Source: an uncultured Erythrobacter sp. (GTDB lineage: Bacteria; Pseudomonadota; Alphaproteobacteria; Sphingomonadales; Sphingomonadaceae). Taken from it: DNA of 64,000 bases. Positions 16,711 to 25,189 of this stretch are shown here, one piece after another (the first letter of the stretch is position 1; each line of letters opens with the position of its first letter). Location: contig CANLZI010000001.1 in the NCBI GenBank assembly GCA_947495555.1, forward strand, positions 1,340,861 through 1,404,860, given 5' to 3'. The notes under the pieces were generated by a model that had not been told where the DNA came from, searched no databases, and worked only from the letters and a program-made list of their open reading frames with translations. The position numbers and the translations under genes were made by a program.

Positions 16711-18174
16711 CTATGGCGCCAATAGGCCTTTCAGAGATGTTTGGATACGGGCCATCGCATTGTTCAGCCATTGCAGCATCACGGCATCATCCATCGCGTC
16801 CAAATAGACGATCTGCGGCATGGAAATACCAATCCTGAGGGTCGCGCCCCACTCCCCGCTCTCCAGCCGCACGCAGCGCACCGGTTGGCCCAGCCGGATG
16901 CCTTGATCGATCAGTGTGCGGTGGATCGCTACAGCATCGTCAAAGGTCAGTGTTCGCAGCATTTTCTCATCATAGGACCGGGTCAGATCCAGCGTCACCA
17001 ATGTCTGCATTTCCAGCGGGTGCTCGGCCAATTCCTCGGGGTGATCATCGGGAGCGCTGGCCACTTTACGCACGTTCAAATCATGCGCGAGCCGGACGGT
17101 TGCTTGGGCAAAGGCGCTGATAATGCGTTCCACTCGAGCAAAATCCAGTGCCTGAAAACGCTCCAATTCATACAAAGATGCCGCCAACCGCAGGCCCAAT
17201 CCAGGGTTGCCACTGTCAGGACAGATCTCGCGTCCAGCCCAATCTTGAGGAATTTCAGCCTGCCGAAAGATTGTGGCCATACCCTTGGCAATCGCCTGCG
17301 AGCCGGCGGCCAAGCCCTTAGGCAACAGAGCAAACCCGCTGAAGGGTGGGCCGCCCATGAATTTCGATCCGGTAATGAAGACGATAATGTCTCGCTCAAG
17401 ATAGTCGCGGATCGCTTGGCTGGTGATGCGCGCCTGGCATGCATCAACCACAAATCCAATGTCCGGACCGAACGTCTCACGCAGCGCATCAACATGTTCC
17501 AACGCCGGCAAAATCAGGCCCGTCTTTGATCCATGCACAATATGCAGCAGCGGGAATTGTTGCTGTTGCTGGGCCGATCGGATCGAGCTTTGCATTTCCT
17601 CGAGCAAAATCGGGCTCAGCCGCGCTTTACCCTTCTCGCACCGGATGGGCAGATCCCACAAGGTGACTGGCGGCAGCCCATCTACCAGTTGGGCGGGCGC
17701 AACTGCCTCATCCAGAGCCGTTTTTTGAGCAAAATAGTGCCCGGCCGCGCTGTGTACGCAGCCCGATCCGATCTCGTCAGCACCGAGCAGAAAATTGGCT
17801 ATCCCACCCGTGCTGCGACCAGCGGCGGCCAACAGACCGACATATTCCAGATCGGTTCCTGACGGGGCGAAGAACACATCAATGTCCTGATCCAAACCAT
17901 AGGAGCCGCGGATACTGCCGCGCAAATCATCCAACAACGCGGCATAGTCTGCGCCGTTGTGCAAAGCATCAGCATCTGGCCCCGATGGCCCATGCAACCA
18001 ATCATGCGACGACTGGCTCAGATCATTGGCGGTAGAGGACGCCAGCACCAGATCATCATTGGGCACGGGCGAGCTGTGATATTTGTTCCGCTGTGTTTCA
18101 GGCTTGAGAACGATACGTTCGTCACCGCCGCTGGTCAGCCAATGCTTCAGCGATGTTTGGATGGTTTGTGTCAC
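16711..18174 (-). CDS. Fold-type-I PLP-dependent enzyme (class-V-aminotransferase-like), unassigned
   Basis: A 487-aa protein. Features of the PLP fold are a phosphate-binding turn FAPSGTDLEY (102-111), an aspartate that would pair with the pyridine nitrogen (D244 in VVDACQ, with Q247) and the likely Schiff-base lysine K271 in FITGSKFMGGPPF. The D-x-x-Q then S-K-x-x-x-x-P pattern resembles the class V aminotransferase/cysteine desulfurase group, but no catalytic Cys loop is evident. GTG start at 18174, no strong ribosome binding site. Divergent from the ATP-grasp gene; the two probably act in one pathway (inference). Confidence 0.75.
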   Translation of the reverse strand: MTQTIQTSLKHWLTSGGDERIVLKPETQRNKYHSSPVPNDDLVLASSTANDLSQSSHDWLHGPSGPDADALHNGADYAALLDDLRGSIRGSYGLDQDIDVFFAPSGTDLEYVGLLAAAGRSTGGIANFLLGADEIGSGCVHSAAGHYFAQKTALDEAVAPAQLVDGLPPVTLWDLPIRCEKGKARLSPILLEEMQSSIRSAQQQQQFPLLHIVHGSKTGLILPALEHVDALRETFGPDIGFVVDACQARITSQAIRDYLERDIIVFITGSKFMGGPPFSGFALLPKGLAAGSQAIAKGMATIFRQAEIPQDWAGREICPDSGNPGLGLRLAASLYELERFQALDFARVERIISAFAQATVRLAHDLNVRKVASAPDDHPEELAEHPLEMQTLVTLDLTRSYDEKMLRTLTFDDAVAIHRTLIDQGIRLGQPVRCVRLESGEWGATLRIGISMPQIVYLDAMDDAVMLQWLNNAMARIQTSLKGLLAP

Positions 18175-18268
18175 GTTGGGATCAATCCATAGGTCATCTT
18201 GTTACGGGCTACCGCACAATCAAAAAAATTGCGATGTTGCCAATTGCGGCTAAGGGGAATTTGCTTAA

Positions 18269-18282
18269 CGAGCAATTGCTCG
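18269..18282. promoter_or_regulatory. 14-bp perfect palindrome in the PLP/ATP-grasp divergent promoter
   Basis: CGAGCAATTGCTCG reads identically on both strands. It lies in the AT-richer 137-bp gap between the divergent genes, about 30 bases before the ATP-grasp start. It looks like a dimeric repressor/activator site controlling both genes; no regulator gene is adjacent. Confidence 0.5.
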
Positions 18283-18311
18283 CCCATCTTGCAAGCCAAT
18301 AAGGATCAAAC

Positions 18312-19313
18312 GTGTCGCCGCTGAGAATATCTGAGGCCGCAAAACGCGACATCAAGCTGCTGTTTATAGCCAAGCACGCTTTGAGCAATGGCGATCTGGA
18401 CGGGCAGGATGGCAATCATGCGCCCTATCATCACGAAACGCGCACGATTTTGGAAGGCTTGTTCGACCAGCTGTCCATCGCCAATTCCTATGAGGCATTG
18501 CTGAGTGATCCGGGCGTCGACTTCGTGTTCCCGCTGCTCAACAGAGGCGGATTCTTCAATTCTGAGATGCTGTGCCCGCTGTTGTGCAACCGGCTCGGCA
18601 TTCCTTTTCTGGGCGCCAATCCGATCCTTCGCGGACAATCGGATGACAAGCATCTGACCAAGCTTGAAGGCGTAGCGCGCGGTGTCAGCACCTGCGACTG
18701 GGCGGTCTACCGCGCTGGCGCTCCGATAGAGGAATCGCGTTGTCCGGCTGGGGAGCGCTTTGTCATCAAACCGAACAACAGCTCTGCCAGCTGGGGTTTG
18801 AGCGACGCGAGCGATTGGGCGGGCGTGAAGCAAGCCATATTGGCAATCCACGCGGAAGGGTATGACGCGATCGTTGAGCCCTTCATGGTGGGCAGCGATG
18901 TCGAGGTTCCGGTAATCGACATGCCGGATGGTCCCTTCATCATGCCGCCAATGCTGTTCAAACAGGCCGATCCTGAACATTTGCGAACCCATGAAGAAAA
19001 ACGCGATCTGGTTGACCGGTCCCAGAAATATGAGCTGGTCGCGTTCGAGGCCGCCGATGCCTGGCCCAAGATCCGCGAAATGACGCTGAAACTGGCCGAA
19101 ATCTTCCGCCCATTTGATTACGGTCGGTTTGAGTTTCGCTTTGACGAGGCCAGCGGTGAGGTCAATTTGCTCGAGGTCAATCTGCAGTGCAATCTGTGGT
19201 CGCAGAAGGTCTATGGCCGCTCTGCTGCCCTGTTGGGTTGGAGCCAAACCGATCTGATCGAGACCATCGTGGCCCAATCGCTCACCCGTCATGGACTGAT
19301 GGATCCGCAATAG
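18312..19313 (+). CDS. ATP-grasp ligase, D-Ala-D-Ala-ligase-like, unassigned
   Basis: A 333-aa protein. The nucleotide-binding strand FVIKPNNSSASWGLS (K153) resembles the Ddl KP..GSS..G motif. AIVEPFMVGSDVEVPVI (187-202) matches the E-x-x-x-G-x-E-x-x-V segment. DYGRFEFRFDEASG followed by LLEVNLQCN carries metal-binding E288 and N290. Unlike true Ddl, the final loop lacks the N-T-x-P-G-M-T ending, so a different acceptor is likely. Such enzymes join a carboxylate to an amine via acyl phosphate. GTG start at 18312 with AAGGA at good spacing. It faces away from the PLP enzyme gene. Confidence 0.78.
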   Translation: MSPLRISEAAKRDIKLLFIAKHALSNGDLDGQDGNHAPYHHETRTILEGLFDQLSIANSYEALLSDPGVDFVFPLLNRGGFFNSEMLCPLLCNRLGIPFLGANPILRGQSDDKHLTKLEGVARGVSTCDWAVYRAGAPIEESRCPAGERFVIKPNNSSASWGLSDASDWAGVKQAILAIHAEGYDAIVEPFMVGSDVEVPVIDMPDGPFIMPPMLFKQADPEHLRTHEEKRDLVDRSQKYELVAFEAADAWPKIREMTLKLAEIFRPFDYGRFEFRFDEASGEVNLLEVNLQCNLWSQKVYGRSAALLGWSQTDLIETIVAQSLTRHGLMDPQ

Positions 19314-19399
19314 AGTGCCCATTGGCCCCTGTTTACGGCGGTGGTCTCAACGGCAAACTTGCCGATTTGCCCCATAAAAGCTAGCATCTGCCTCAGGTC

Positions 19400-19420
19400 C
19401 TCGCACCCTTGCGGTGCGAG
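19400..19420. other. Perfect 8-bp hairpin before ppx/gppA
   Basis: CTCGCACC (19400-19407), loop CTTGC, GGTGCGAG (19413-19420). No T-tract on either side. It lies between the ATP-grasp gene and the ppx start at 19441, with GAGGAA overlapping its right arm, so it could hide a ribosome binding site or be a transcript-end structure. Confidence 0.5.
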
Positions 19421-19440
19421 AGGAACAGAAAGCAGCAATT

Positions 19441-20742
19441 ATGGCGGACCATTTTCCGCCGGACAGTAAAAGTAAGGCTGGCAAGAAAAGAGGCGGCAAG
19501 TCCGGCAAAGTAGCCGATTTTCGCTACAAGCGTGCCTCGCAGCCAAAGGAACAGCGCAATGCCCGCAAGGGTAAGCAGGCCTATGGCCGCGCGCATGACA
19601 CATCCGCACAATCCAGTGAAACCGCGCCAGGCAAGTCAGCATCGGGCAGGCAGACGGCCTCTGCTGCGCGTTTCAAACCCAAGGACCGGCCCGCTTACCG
19701 TCGCGGCCCGCATCCACGCCAAGCCTATGCCGCGCTGGATCTGGGAACCAACAATTGCCGCTTGTTGATTGCCCGCCCGTCAGGCCAGAACTTCACCGTC
19801 ATCGATGCCTTTAGCCGCGTTGTGAAATTGGGTGAGAATTTGGCCACCACTGGCAGGCTGAGCGATGCAGCAATGGATCGCACGCTGGGCGCGCTGACCA
19901 TCTGCGCCGAAAAATTGCAGCGCCGCAACGTGCACCTGGCCCGCTCGGTCGCGACAGAGGCGTGCCGCAGGGCCGAAAATGGCGTCGAATTCATCGAAAG
20001 GGTGCGTCAGGAAACGGGCATCATGCTCGATATCATCAGCGCACAGGAAGAAGCCCGTCTGGCTGTGCTGGGTTGCCACATCCTGCTGGAACAAGGCGAC
20101 GGGCCAGCCATCATTTTTGACATTGGAGGCGGTTCGACCGAGCTGGTGTTGGTCGAGGCAGGCGGCAAAGTCCCTCGGATTTTGGATTGGCAAAGCGTTC
20201 CTTGGGGCGTCGTGTCGCTGACCGATACGGTTGGCCGGGTGGAAGGCCCCGCCGATGAACGTGCCGCGCGCTATGCCAAGATGCGGCAAGTGGTTGCAGA
20301 AAGTTTCGCTCCCTTTGCCGAACGCATTGCGACTTCGTCCCTGCATCCTGACATTCGCTTGCTGGGCACCAGCGGCACCGTGACCACATTGGCCAGTCTG
20401 CATCTGGAATTGCCCCATTACGACCGTAAGCAGGTGGACGGCTTGATCGTTCCTTCGCAATCGATGCGCGACATCAGCACGCGCCTGTCCAGCCTATCGC
20501 CGGCAAAACGCAGCCTGGTGCCCTGTATCGGCCAAGATCGGTCAGAACTGGTTGTGGCCGGTTGCGCGATTTTGGAAAGCATCCTCGACATTTGGCCGGC
20601 CCAACGCCTGGGCGTTGCCGATCGCGGTATTCGTGAAGGCATATTACGCAGCCTGATGGCGGCCGATTTTGAGAGCGACCGCCATCGCACTCCTGCTAAG
20701 CCAGAACCCAACAATAATGAACAGAAACGGCGCTCGAAATGA
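19441..20742 (+). CDS. Ppx/GppA family phosphatase
   Basis: A 433-aa protein of the exopolyphosphatase/guanosine pentaphosphate phosphatase family (ASKHA fold). The phosphate-1 motif is ALDLGTNNCRLLI (D100) and the phosphate-2 motif is FDIGGGSTELVLVE (near 227). LLGTSGTVTTLASLHL follows. Family members hydrolyse polyphosphate or pppGpp; which one is not decidable. The first about 90 residues are Lys/Arg/Gly/Ser-rich and disordered-looking, an unusual basic extension. ATG 19441 is preferred; a GTG at 19414 lies inside the hairpin. The stop overlaps the rlmE start (ATGA). Confidence 0.88.
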   Translation: MADHFPPDSKSKAGKKRGGKSGKVADFRYKRASQPKEQRNARKGKQAYGRAHDTSAQSSETAPGKSASGRQTASAARFKPKDRPAYRRGPHPRQAYAALDLGTNNCRLLIARPSGQNFTVIDAFSRVVKLGENLATTGRLSDAAMDRTLGALTICAEKLQRRNVHLARSVATEACRRAENGVEFIERVRQETGIMLDIISAQEEARLAVLGCHILLEQGDGPAIIFDIGGGSTELVLVEAGGKVPRILDWQSVPWGVVSLTDTVGRVEGPADERAARYAKMRQVVAESFAPFAERIATSSLHPDIRLLGTSGTVTTLASLHLELPHYDRKQVDGLIVPSQSMRDISTRLSSLSPAKRSLVPCIGQDRSELVVAGCAILESILDIWPAQRLGVADRGIREGILRSLMAADFESDRHRTPAKPEPNNNEQKRRSK

Positions 20743-21413
20743 CCCGATCAGGACGCAATCCAGACCGCCGTGTGCGTACTGCCAAGAAACGTACCCAATC
20801 ATCGACTTTGTGGTTGGAGAGGCAGCTCAACGACCCCTATGTCAAACGGGCCAAGGCAGACGGCTATCGCAGCCGAGCCGCCTACAAATTGCTGGAATTG
20901 GATGAAAAATTCAGCCTGATTCGCGGGTCAAAACGCGTGGTCGATTTGGGTATAGCGCCCGGCGGGTGGAGCCAGGTCATGCGCAAACTTGCCCCTAAGG
21001 CTGCGATTGTCGGGATCGATCTCCTGCCAACCGATCCCATCGAAGGCGTAACCATTCTGGAAATGGACTTCATGGACGACAAGGCTCCGGCCTTGTTGGA
21101 AGCCGAGCTGGATGGCCCGCCCGATCTGGTTCTGTCAGACATGGCCGCCAACACCGTTGGCCACAAACAAACCGATCATCTGCGGACTATGGGGCTGGTG
21201 GAAGCCGCAGCGTGGTTTGCGGTTGAGACCTTGGAGAAGAACGGCGCCTTTGTGGCAAAGGTACTGGCCGGTGGCACCGACACAGACTTGCTCGCCATGC
21301 TCAAACAGCATTTTAACGCCGTAAAGCATGCCAAGCCGCCTGCCAGCCGCAAGGGATCATCTGAATGGTATGTGGTCGCTCAGGGCTTTAAAGGCCGAGA
21401 CGAAGAAAGCTAA
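20739..21413 (+). CDS. rlmE: 23S rRNA (uridine-2552-2'-O)-methyltransferase RlmE (FtsJ)
   Basis: A 224-aa SAM-dependent methyltransferase modifying the 23S rRNA A-loop during 50S maturation. The catalytic K-D-K-E tetrad is complete: K50 (AAYKLLELDEKF), D134 (LSDMAAN), K174 (VAKVLAGG) and E209 (SSEWYVVA). The SAM motif is VVDLGIAPGGWSQ. A basic N-terminal tail could contact rRNA. The start overlaps the ppx stop by 4 bases, so the two are coupled. Confidence 0.95.
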   Translation: MTRSGRNPDRRVRTAKKRTQSSTLWLERQLNDPYVKRAKADGYRSRAAYKLLELDEKFSLIRGSKRVVDLGIAPGGWSQVMRKLAPKAAIVGIDLLPTDPIEGVTILEMDFMDDKAPALLEAELDGPPDLVLSDMAANTVGHKQTDHLRTMGLVEAAAWFAVETLEKNGAFVAKVLAGGTDTDLLAMLKQHFNAVKHAKPPASRKGSSEWYVVAQGFKGRDEES

Positions 21414-21416
21414 GCC

Positions 21417-22031
21417 TTACTCGGCTACCGCAGCTTCGGTTTCGCCTTCTGCCGCGTCCGCGTCTTCATCGTCACCGCTTGCAGCAACAACTTCGACATA
21501 TTCCGGCACAGGCAGGTTCGAACCGTTCTCGTTCATATACATCGCGACCGCAGCGCGGTCTTCGATCTTGCTGAGACCGGCAAAGCTCATCTTGGTACCA
21601 TTGGCAAAGGCACGCGGGCTTTTCAGCCAGGCGTCCATAGTTTCCCAATCCCAAGTGCCGCCTTTTTCGACCAGCGCGCTGGAATAGGCAAAACCGGAGA
21701 CATGGTTCCCAATGCCTGAGCCCATAACTGCCCAAAGATTGGGTCCGATGCCATTGGCGCCGCCCTGTTCAACCGTGTGGCAAGCAGTGCATTTGGCAAA
21801 AACTTGCTGGCCCTTGCTCGCATCAATACCGGGCATGTTCAGCGCCTGAGTCATGGTCATTTCCGCCGGCCCTCCGGCCCCATCGTCAGCACTTTCAATG
21901 ATATAACCCGGCGTTTCTGGCGCCTCTGGCTTGTCAGCGTGGAAGAACTTCCCACTCAAGATTGAAAGCCCCAAAGCAATGATGCCCGCAAAAAGCACCC
22001 AGCCGGCAATGGTGTTAAAACGATCTTCCAT
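21417..22031 (-). CDS. Membrane-anchored cytochrome c (c552/CycM type)
   Basis: A 204-aa protein with one N-terminal membrane anchor (residues about 9-28, WVLFAGIIALGLSIL), a linker, then a class I cytochrome c domain. Haem binding is C81-T-A-C84-H85 and the likely distal ligand is M148 (NGTKMSFAGL). The C-terminal tail is acidic. Related proteins carry electrons between the bc1 complex and terminal oxidases at the periplasmic face. ATG 22031 gives the anchor right at the N-terminus. Divergent from the prephenate dehydratase gene. Confidence 0.92.
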   Translation of the reverse strand: MEDRFNTIAGWVLFAGIIALGLSILSGKFFHADKPEAPETPGYIIESADDGAGGPAEMTMTQALNMPGIDASKGQQVFAKCTACHTVEQGGANGIGPNLWAVMGSGIGNHVSGFAYSSALVEKGGTWDWETMDAWLKSPRAFANGTKMSFAGLSKIEDRAAVAMYMNENGSNLPVPEYVEVVAASGDDEDADAAEGETEAAVAE

Positions 22032-22109
22032 GGTCAAATAAAGTCCGCGAATTGTCCAATATGTAGTCGCGCGTGGCTCTAGTCCGGCCAAGCGAAAGGC
22101 GCAAGGGTG

Positions 22110-23075
22110 ATGGTCGCATCAAATGTTGCTAATCGCGCAACACACTTGCGGGCAAGCGATTGCGACGATAGCAGCCAAGCCATGCGAAGCTTCCCAGCCC
22201 CTGCCATGGCCATGGTTGAAACCATGCGCGCCTCTGCCGCCGATGCCCCAGAACGCGCGATTGCGTTCCAGGGCGCTCCCGGCGCAAATTCTCATCGCGC
22301 GGCAATGGAAGCCATGCCCGAGGCCTTGCCCTTGCCATGCTTTGATTTTGCTGACGCGCTGGAAGCCGTGAAGGCAGGCAAAGCGGGCTGCGCCATTATC
22401 CCGATTGAAAATTCGCAGCATGGCCGGGTGGCCGACATCCACTTTCTACTGCCCGAAAGCGGATTGTCGATTGTCGGCGAGTATTTCATGCCAATCGAAC
22501 ATGCCTTGATGAGCACGGGCGATGGTCCCTTTCAGGCCGCCTACAGCCATCCCCAAGCCTTGGGCCAATCCCGATTCTTCCTGCGCGAGCGCGATATCGT
22601 GCCGCTCAGCTATGCCGATACGGCAGGGGCTGCGGCCTATGTCGCGGAAAAGCGCGATCCGACAATCGCTTCGATTTCACCTCCGATTGCCGCTGAATTG
22701 TATGGCCTGAAGATCATCGAGAACAATGTTCAGGATTCGTCCGACAACATGACCCGGTTTGTGATTTTGGCGCCCACGGCGATTGATCCAGCAACGCTTG
22801 ATGGCGAGCAGGCCGTGACCACCTTTATTTTCGAGGTGAAAAATATCCCGGCGGCCTTGTATAAAGCGATGGGTGGTTTTGCCACCAATGGGGTCAATAT
22901 GACCAAGCTGGAAAGCTATCAGCGCGGCGCCAGTTTTTCGGCCTCTATGTTCTATGCTGACATAATTGGTGCGCCCGGCGATCCAGCGGTTGACCGGGCC
23001 TTGGAAGAGCTGGCCTTTCACAGCAAGGAATTGCGAATCCTTGGTACATATCGACAGGCCCGAGTGCGCGGTTGA
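22110..23075 (+). CDS. pheA: Prephenate dehydratase
   Basis: Converts prephenate to phenylpyruvate in phenylalanine synthesis. The catalytic PDT domain spans roughly residues 50-230 (AFQGAPGANSHRAAM, ENSQHGRVADIHFLL, DSSDNMTRFVIL). A C-terminal ACT domain begins near VTTFIFEVKNIPAALYKA and includes the Phe-binding LESYQRG motif, indicating feedback inhibition. ATG 22110 has AAAGG upstream; an in-frame ATG at 22182 would fit the N-terminus of homologues (MRSFPAPA) and may be the real start. Thirty-three bases separate it from the following operon, which it may head. Confidence 0.93.
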   Translation: MVASNVANRATHLRASDCDDSSQAMRSFPAPAMAMVETMRASAADAPERAIAFQGAPGANSHRAAMEAMPEALPLPCFDFADALEAVKAGKAGCAIIPIENSQHGRVADIHFLLPESGLSIVGEYFMPIEHALMSTGDGPFQAAYSHPQALGQSRFFLRERDIVPLSYADTAGAAAYVAEKRDPTIASISPPIAAELYGLKIIENNVQDSSDNMTRFVILAPTAIDPATLDGEQAVTTFIFEVKNIPAALYKAMGGFATNGVNMTKLESYQRGASFSASMFYADIIGAPGDPAVDRALEELAFHSKELRILGTYRQARVRG

Positions 23076-23108
23076 GCGTTGAAATTCTTTGCGAACTAGC
23101 GGTTGCGC

Positions 23109-23852
23109 ATGGCTGCATCACCTGCCACCAATCAGACCGTGAGCATCGCAAACGGTATTGATCAAACGCCTGACGGGGGTGAGGCGTCCAGCGCATGGCA
23201 GGAAGTGCGGGCTGAGAGCGACTTGCAGTTTGCTCCGGTAGAGGTTCCACCGCGCAATACACAACCACCCGAATGGCTGGAACGTTTGAGCGAATGGCTG
23301 GGACAGCTCTTCGAGCCTGTGGGCAGAGCGCTCGGCCTATCCTGGCCTGTGCTCAAATGGGTATTGCTGGCCCTGCTGATCGCCGCAGTGCTTTACATTA
23401 TCTACCGCATTATCGAGCCTCTTCTAAAGCCTCGTTTTGGAACCGATGCCGAGCTGGAAGAAGACTATTGGCAGCCCGATCAACAGGCCGCGCTGGCTTT
23501 GCTGGAGGATGCCGACAGACTGGCGGCACAGGGCAAATATGACGCGGCGACCCATTTGTTGCTTCAACGCAGCATCGCCCAGATTGCGCAGGCCAAGCCA
23601 GGTTTGGTGGAGCCTTCCAGCACCGCCCGCGAGCTGGCAGCACTGCCAGCCCTGCCCGACAAGGCACGCGGCGCCTTTGGCATCATTGCAGAACGGGTCG
23701 AACGCAGCCTGTTTGCTTTGCGCGCCTTGAACCAGACCGATTGGGAAGAGGCCCGCGCGGCCTATGCAGACTTTGCATTGGAGCGAATTGACGGCCGCAT
23801 TCTTGACCGTACGGCCAGCGGCCAGCCACAACTGAGCGGGGCTACATCATGA
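23109..23852 (+). CDS. DUF4129-type membrane protein
   Basis: A 247-aa protein. One membrane segment (about residues 80-100, VLKWVLLALLIAAVLYIIY) is flanked by an N-terminal polar region and a C-terminal cytoplasmic helical domain with TPR-like spacing (ALALLEDADRLAAQGKYDAATHLLLQRSI). This layout fits the DUF4129 family found with MoxR/DUF58 operons. It is the first gene of a chain in which each stop overlaps or nearly touches the next start. Molecular function unknown. Confidence 0.72.
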   Translation: MAASPATNQTVSIANGIDQTPDGGEASSAWQEVRAESDLQFAPVEVPPRNTQPPEWLERLSEWLGQLFEPVGRALGLSWPVLKWVLLALLIAAVLYIIYRIIEPLLKPRFGTDAELEEDYWQPDQQAALALLEDADRLAAQGKYDAATHLLLQRSIAQIAQAKPGLVEPSSTARELAALPALPDKARGAFGIIAERVERSLFALRALNQTDWEEARAAYADFALERIDGRILDRTASGQPQLSGATS

Positions 23853-25189
23853 GCCGGGTGGGTAGCACACCCTTTAATCCGCGGGTCGTTCTGACGGTGG
23901 TGTTGGTGGGATTGTTGGCCTTTGTTGCGCTGCTCTACTCGATTGGCGCGGGCGACACAGGCGAGCGTAAGGGAACCGGGCAGGCGCATGCAGCATCACC
24001 GGGCCTAAACGGGTTTGCCGGCCTCGCCCGTTATCTGGAAAAAGATGGTTATGAGGTGGAATTGTCCCGCTCTCCTTCGGGCTTGGACACGTCCAATATT
24101 CTGGTGTTGACCCCGCCCTTGGCCAGCGATGCGGAGGAATTTGGCGCGCTGCTGGAAAAACGCCAATACCAAGGGCCAACCGTGGTGATCCTGCCCAAAT
24201 GGTTTGCGATGGGTTTTCCGCGCAATATGCCGGATGAGATCGAGGATCAGGTGGAAGAAGAATGGGTCCGCCTGGTCGGCAGTCAAACGCCGGAATGGGT
24301 GGCTGATCTGCCGGAACCCTATGCCATGAAAATCAAAGCTGATCCGCAAGGCACGGAAGTGAGCGATGACGCTACGACTGATGAGATTGTATCTGGGATC
24401 AATGAGTTAAGCATCGCCATGACAGGTGCCGCGCAAGGCCCTGGCAAAGGCTGGACCGGCTATGGTGTGACCGGACAGCTTCCCGACCAACGGCATTTGT
24501 GGGTCGAGGACAGCGATCTGTTCGACGAGATGCTGGTCGATGATGATGGCAATGCGCTGGTGGTGGATATTCTCGGCACAGAAGATGGCTCATTCTACAA
24601 TGATGCGCATCGCGTTGTGTTTGTGGTCGAGCCGGATTTGCTCAACAATTATGGCCTCGCCAACCAAGCCAATGCCCGACTGGCCGATGCCATATTCGAG
24701 GCAGCAGGCTATGAAGAACGCATGCCAGTGGTGTTCGATCTGACGTTGAACGGATTGGGCGGCACCGCCAATTTGCTGACATTGGCCTTCAGCCCGCCCT
24801 TCTTGGCGGCAACATTGTGCCTGATATTGGCGTTGGTCATTGTGGGTTGGCGCGCGTTTCGGCGCTTTGGTCCGGCGGTGGCAGAGCGCCCCGCGATCGA
24901 TTTTGGCAAGCAGCGTCTGGTCACCAATGGGGCCGGGCTGATCCTGCGGGCCAAGCGCACCGGCCTGCTCGCCCAGCCTTATGCCATGCTGAGCGCGCGG
25001 CGCATCCAGAAAACCTTGGGCCTGCCGCGCCATGACACTGAAACTTTGGATCAGGCGATTGCCGCTCGCCTGCCCGACGACCCCGGATTTTCGCATCGCG
25101 TATCTGCCCTGGAAGCAGCTTCGCGCCCGATTGACATTTTGCGCGCCGCACGCGCCCTTCACGACCTTGAGAGGACATTGAAAGCATGA
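23849..25189 (+). CDS. DUF4350-type membrane protein
   Basis: A 446-aa protein. TM1 is at about residues 11-31, a soluble domain at about 45-295 resembles the DUF4350 glutamine-amidotransferase-like fold ([19 protein letters not shown] early), TM2 is at about 308-330, and a C-terminal cytoplasmic tail has ERTLKA at the end. Proteins of this type are recurrent partners of MoxR ATPases and DUF58 proteins. ATGA overlaps link it to both neighbours. Confidence 0.72.
   Translation: MSRVGSTPFNPRVVLTVVLVGLLAFVALLYSIGAGDTGERKGTGQAHAASPGLNGFAGLARYLEKDGYEVELSRSPSGLDTSNILVLTPPLASDAEEFGALLEKRQYQGPTVVILPKWFAMGFPRNMPDEIEDQVEEEWVRLVGSQTPEWVADLPEPYAMKIKADPQGTEVSDDATTDEIVSGINELSIAMTGAAQGPGKGWTGYGVTGQLPDQRHLWVEDSDLFDEMLVDDDGNALVVDILGTEDGSFYNDAHRVVFVVEPDLLNNYGLANQANARLADAIFEAAGYEERMPVVFDLTLNGLGGTANLLTLAFSPPFLAATLCLILALVIVGWRAFRRFGPAVAERPAIDFGKQRLVTNGAGLILRAKRTGLLAQPYAMLSARRIQKTLGLPRHDTETLDQAIAARLPDDPGFSHRVSALEAASRPIDILRAARALHDLERTLKA

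Noticed and set aside
16711..18174. Annotation as histidine or glutamate decarboxylase
   Set aside because: The lysine context GSKFMGGPPF and the D-x-x-Q spacing suit class-V-like enzymes better than group II decarboxylases, and there is no specific decarboxylase signature.
18306..19322. Minus-strand reading frame of 338 codons opposite the ATP-grasp gene
   Set aside because: The plus-strand frame has ATP-grasp motifs; the antisense frame has none and spans the shared promoter edge.
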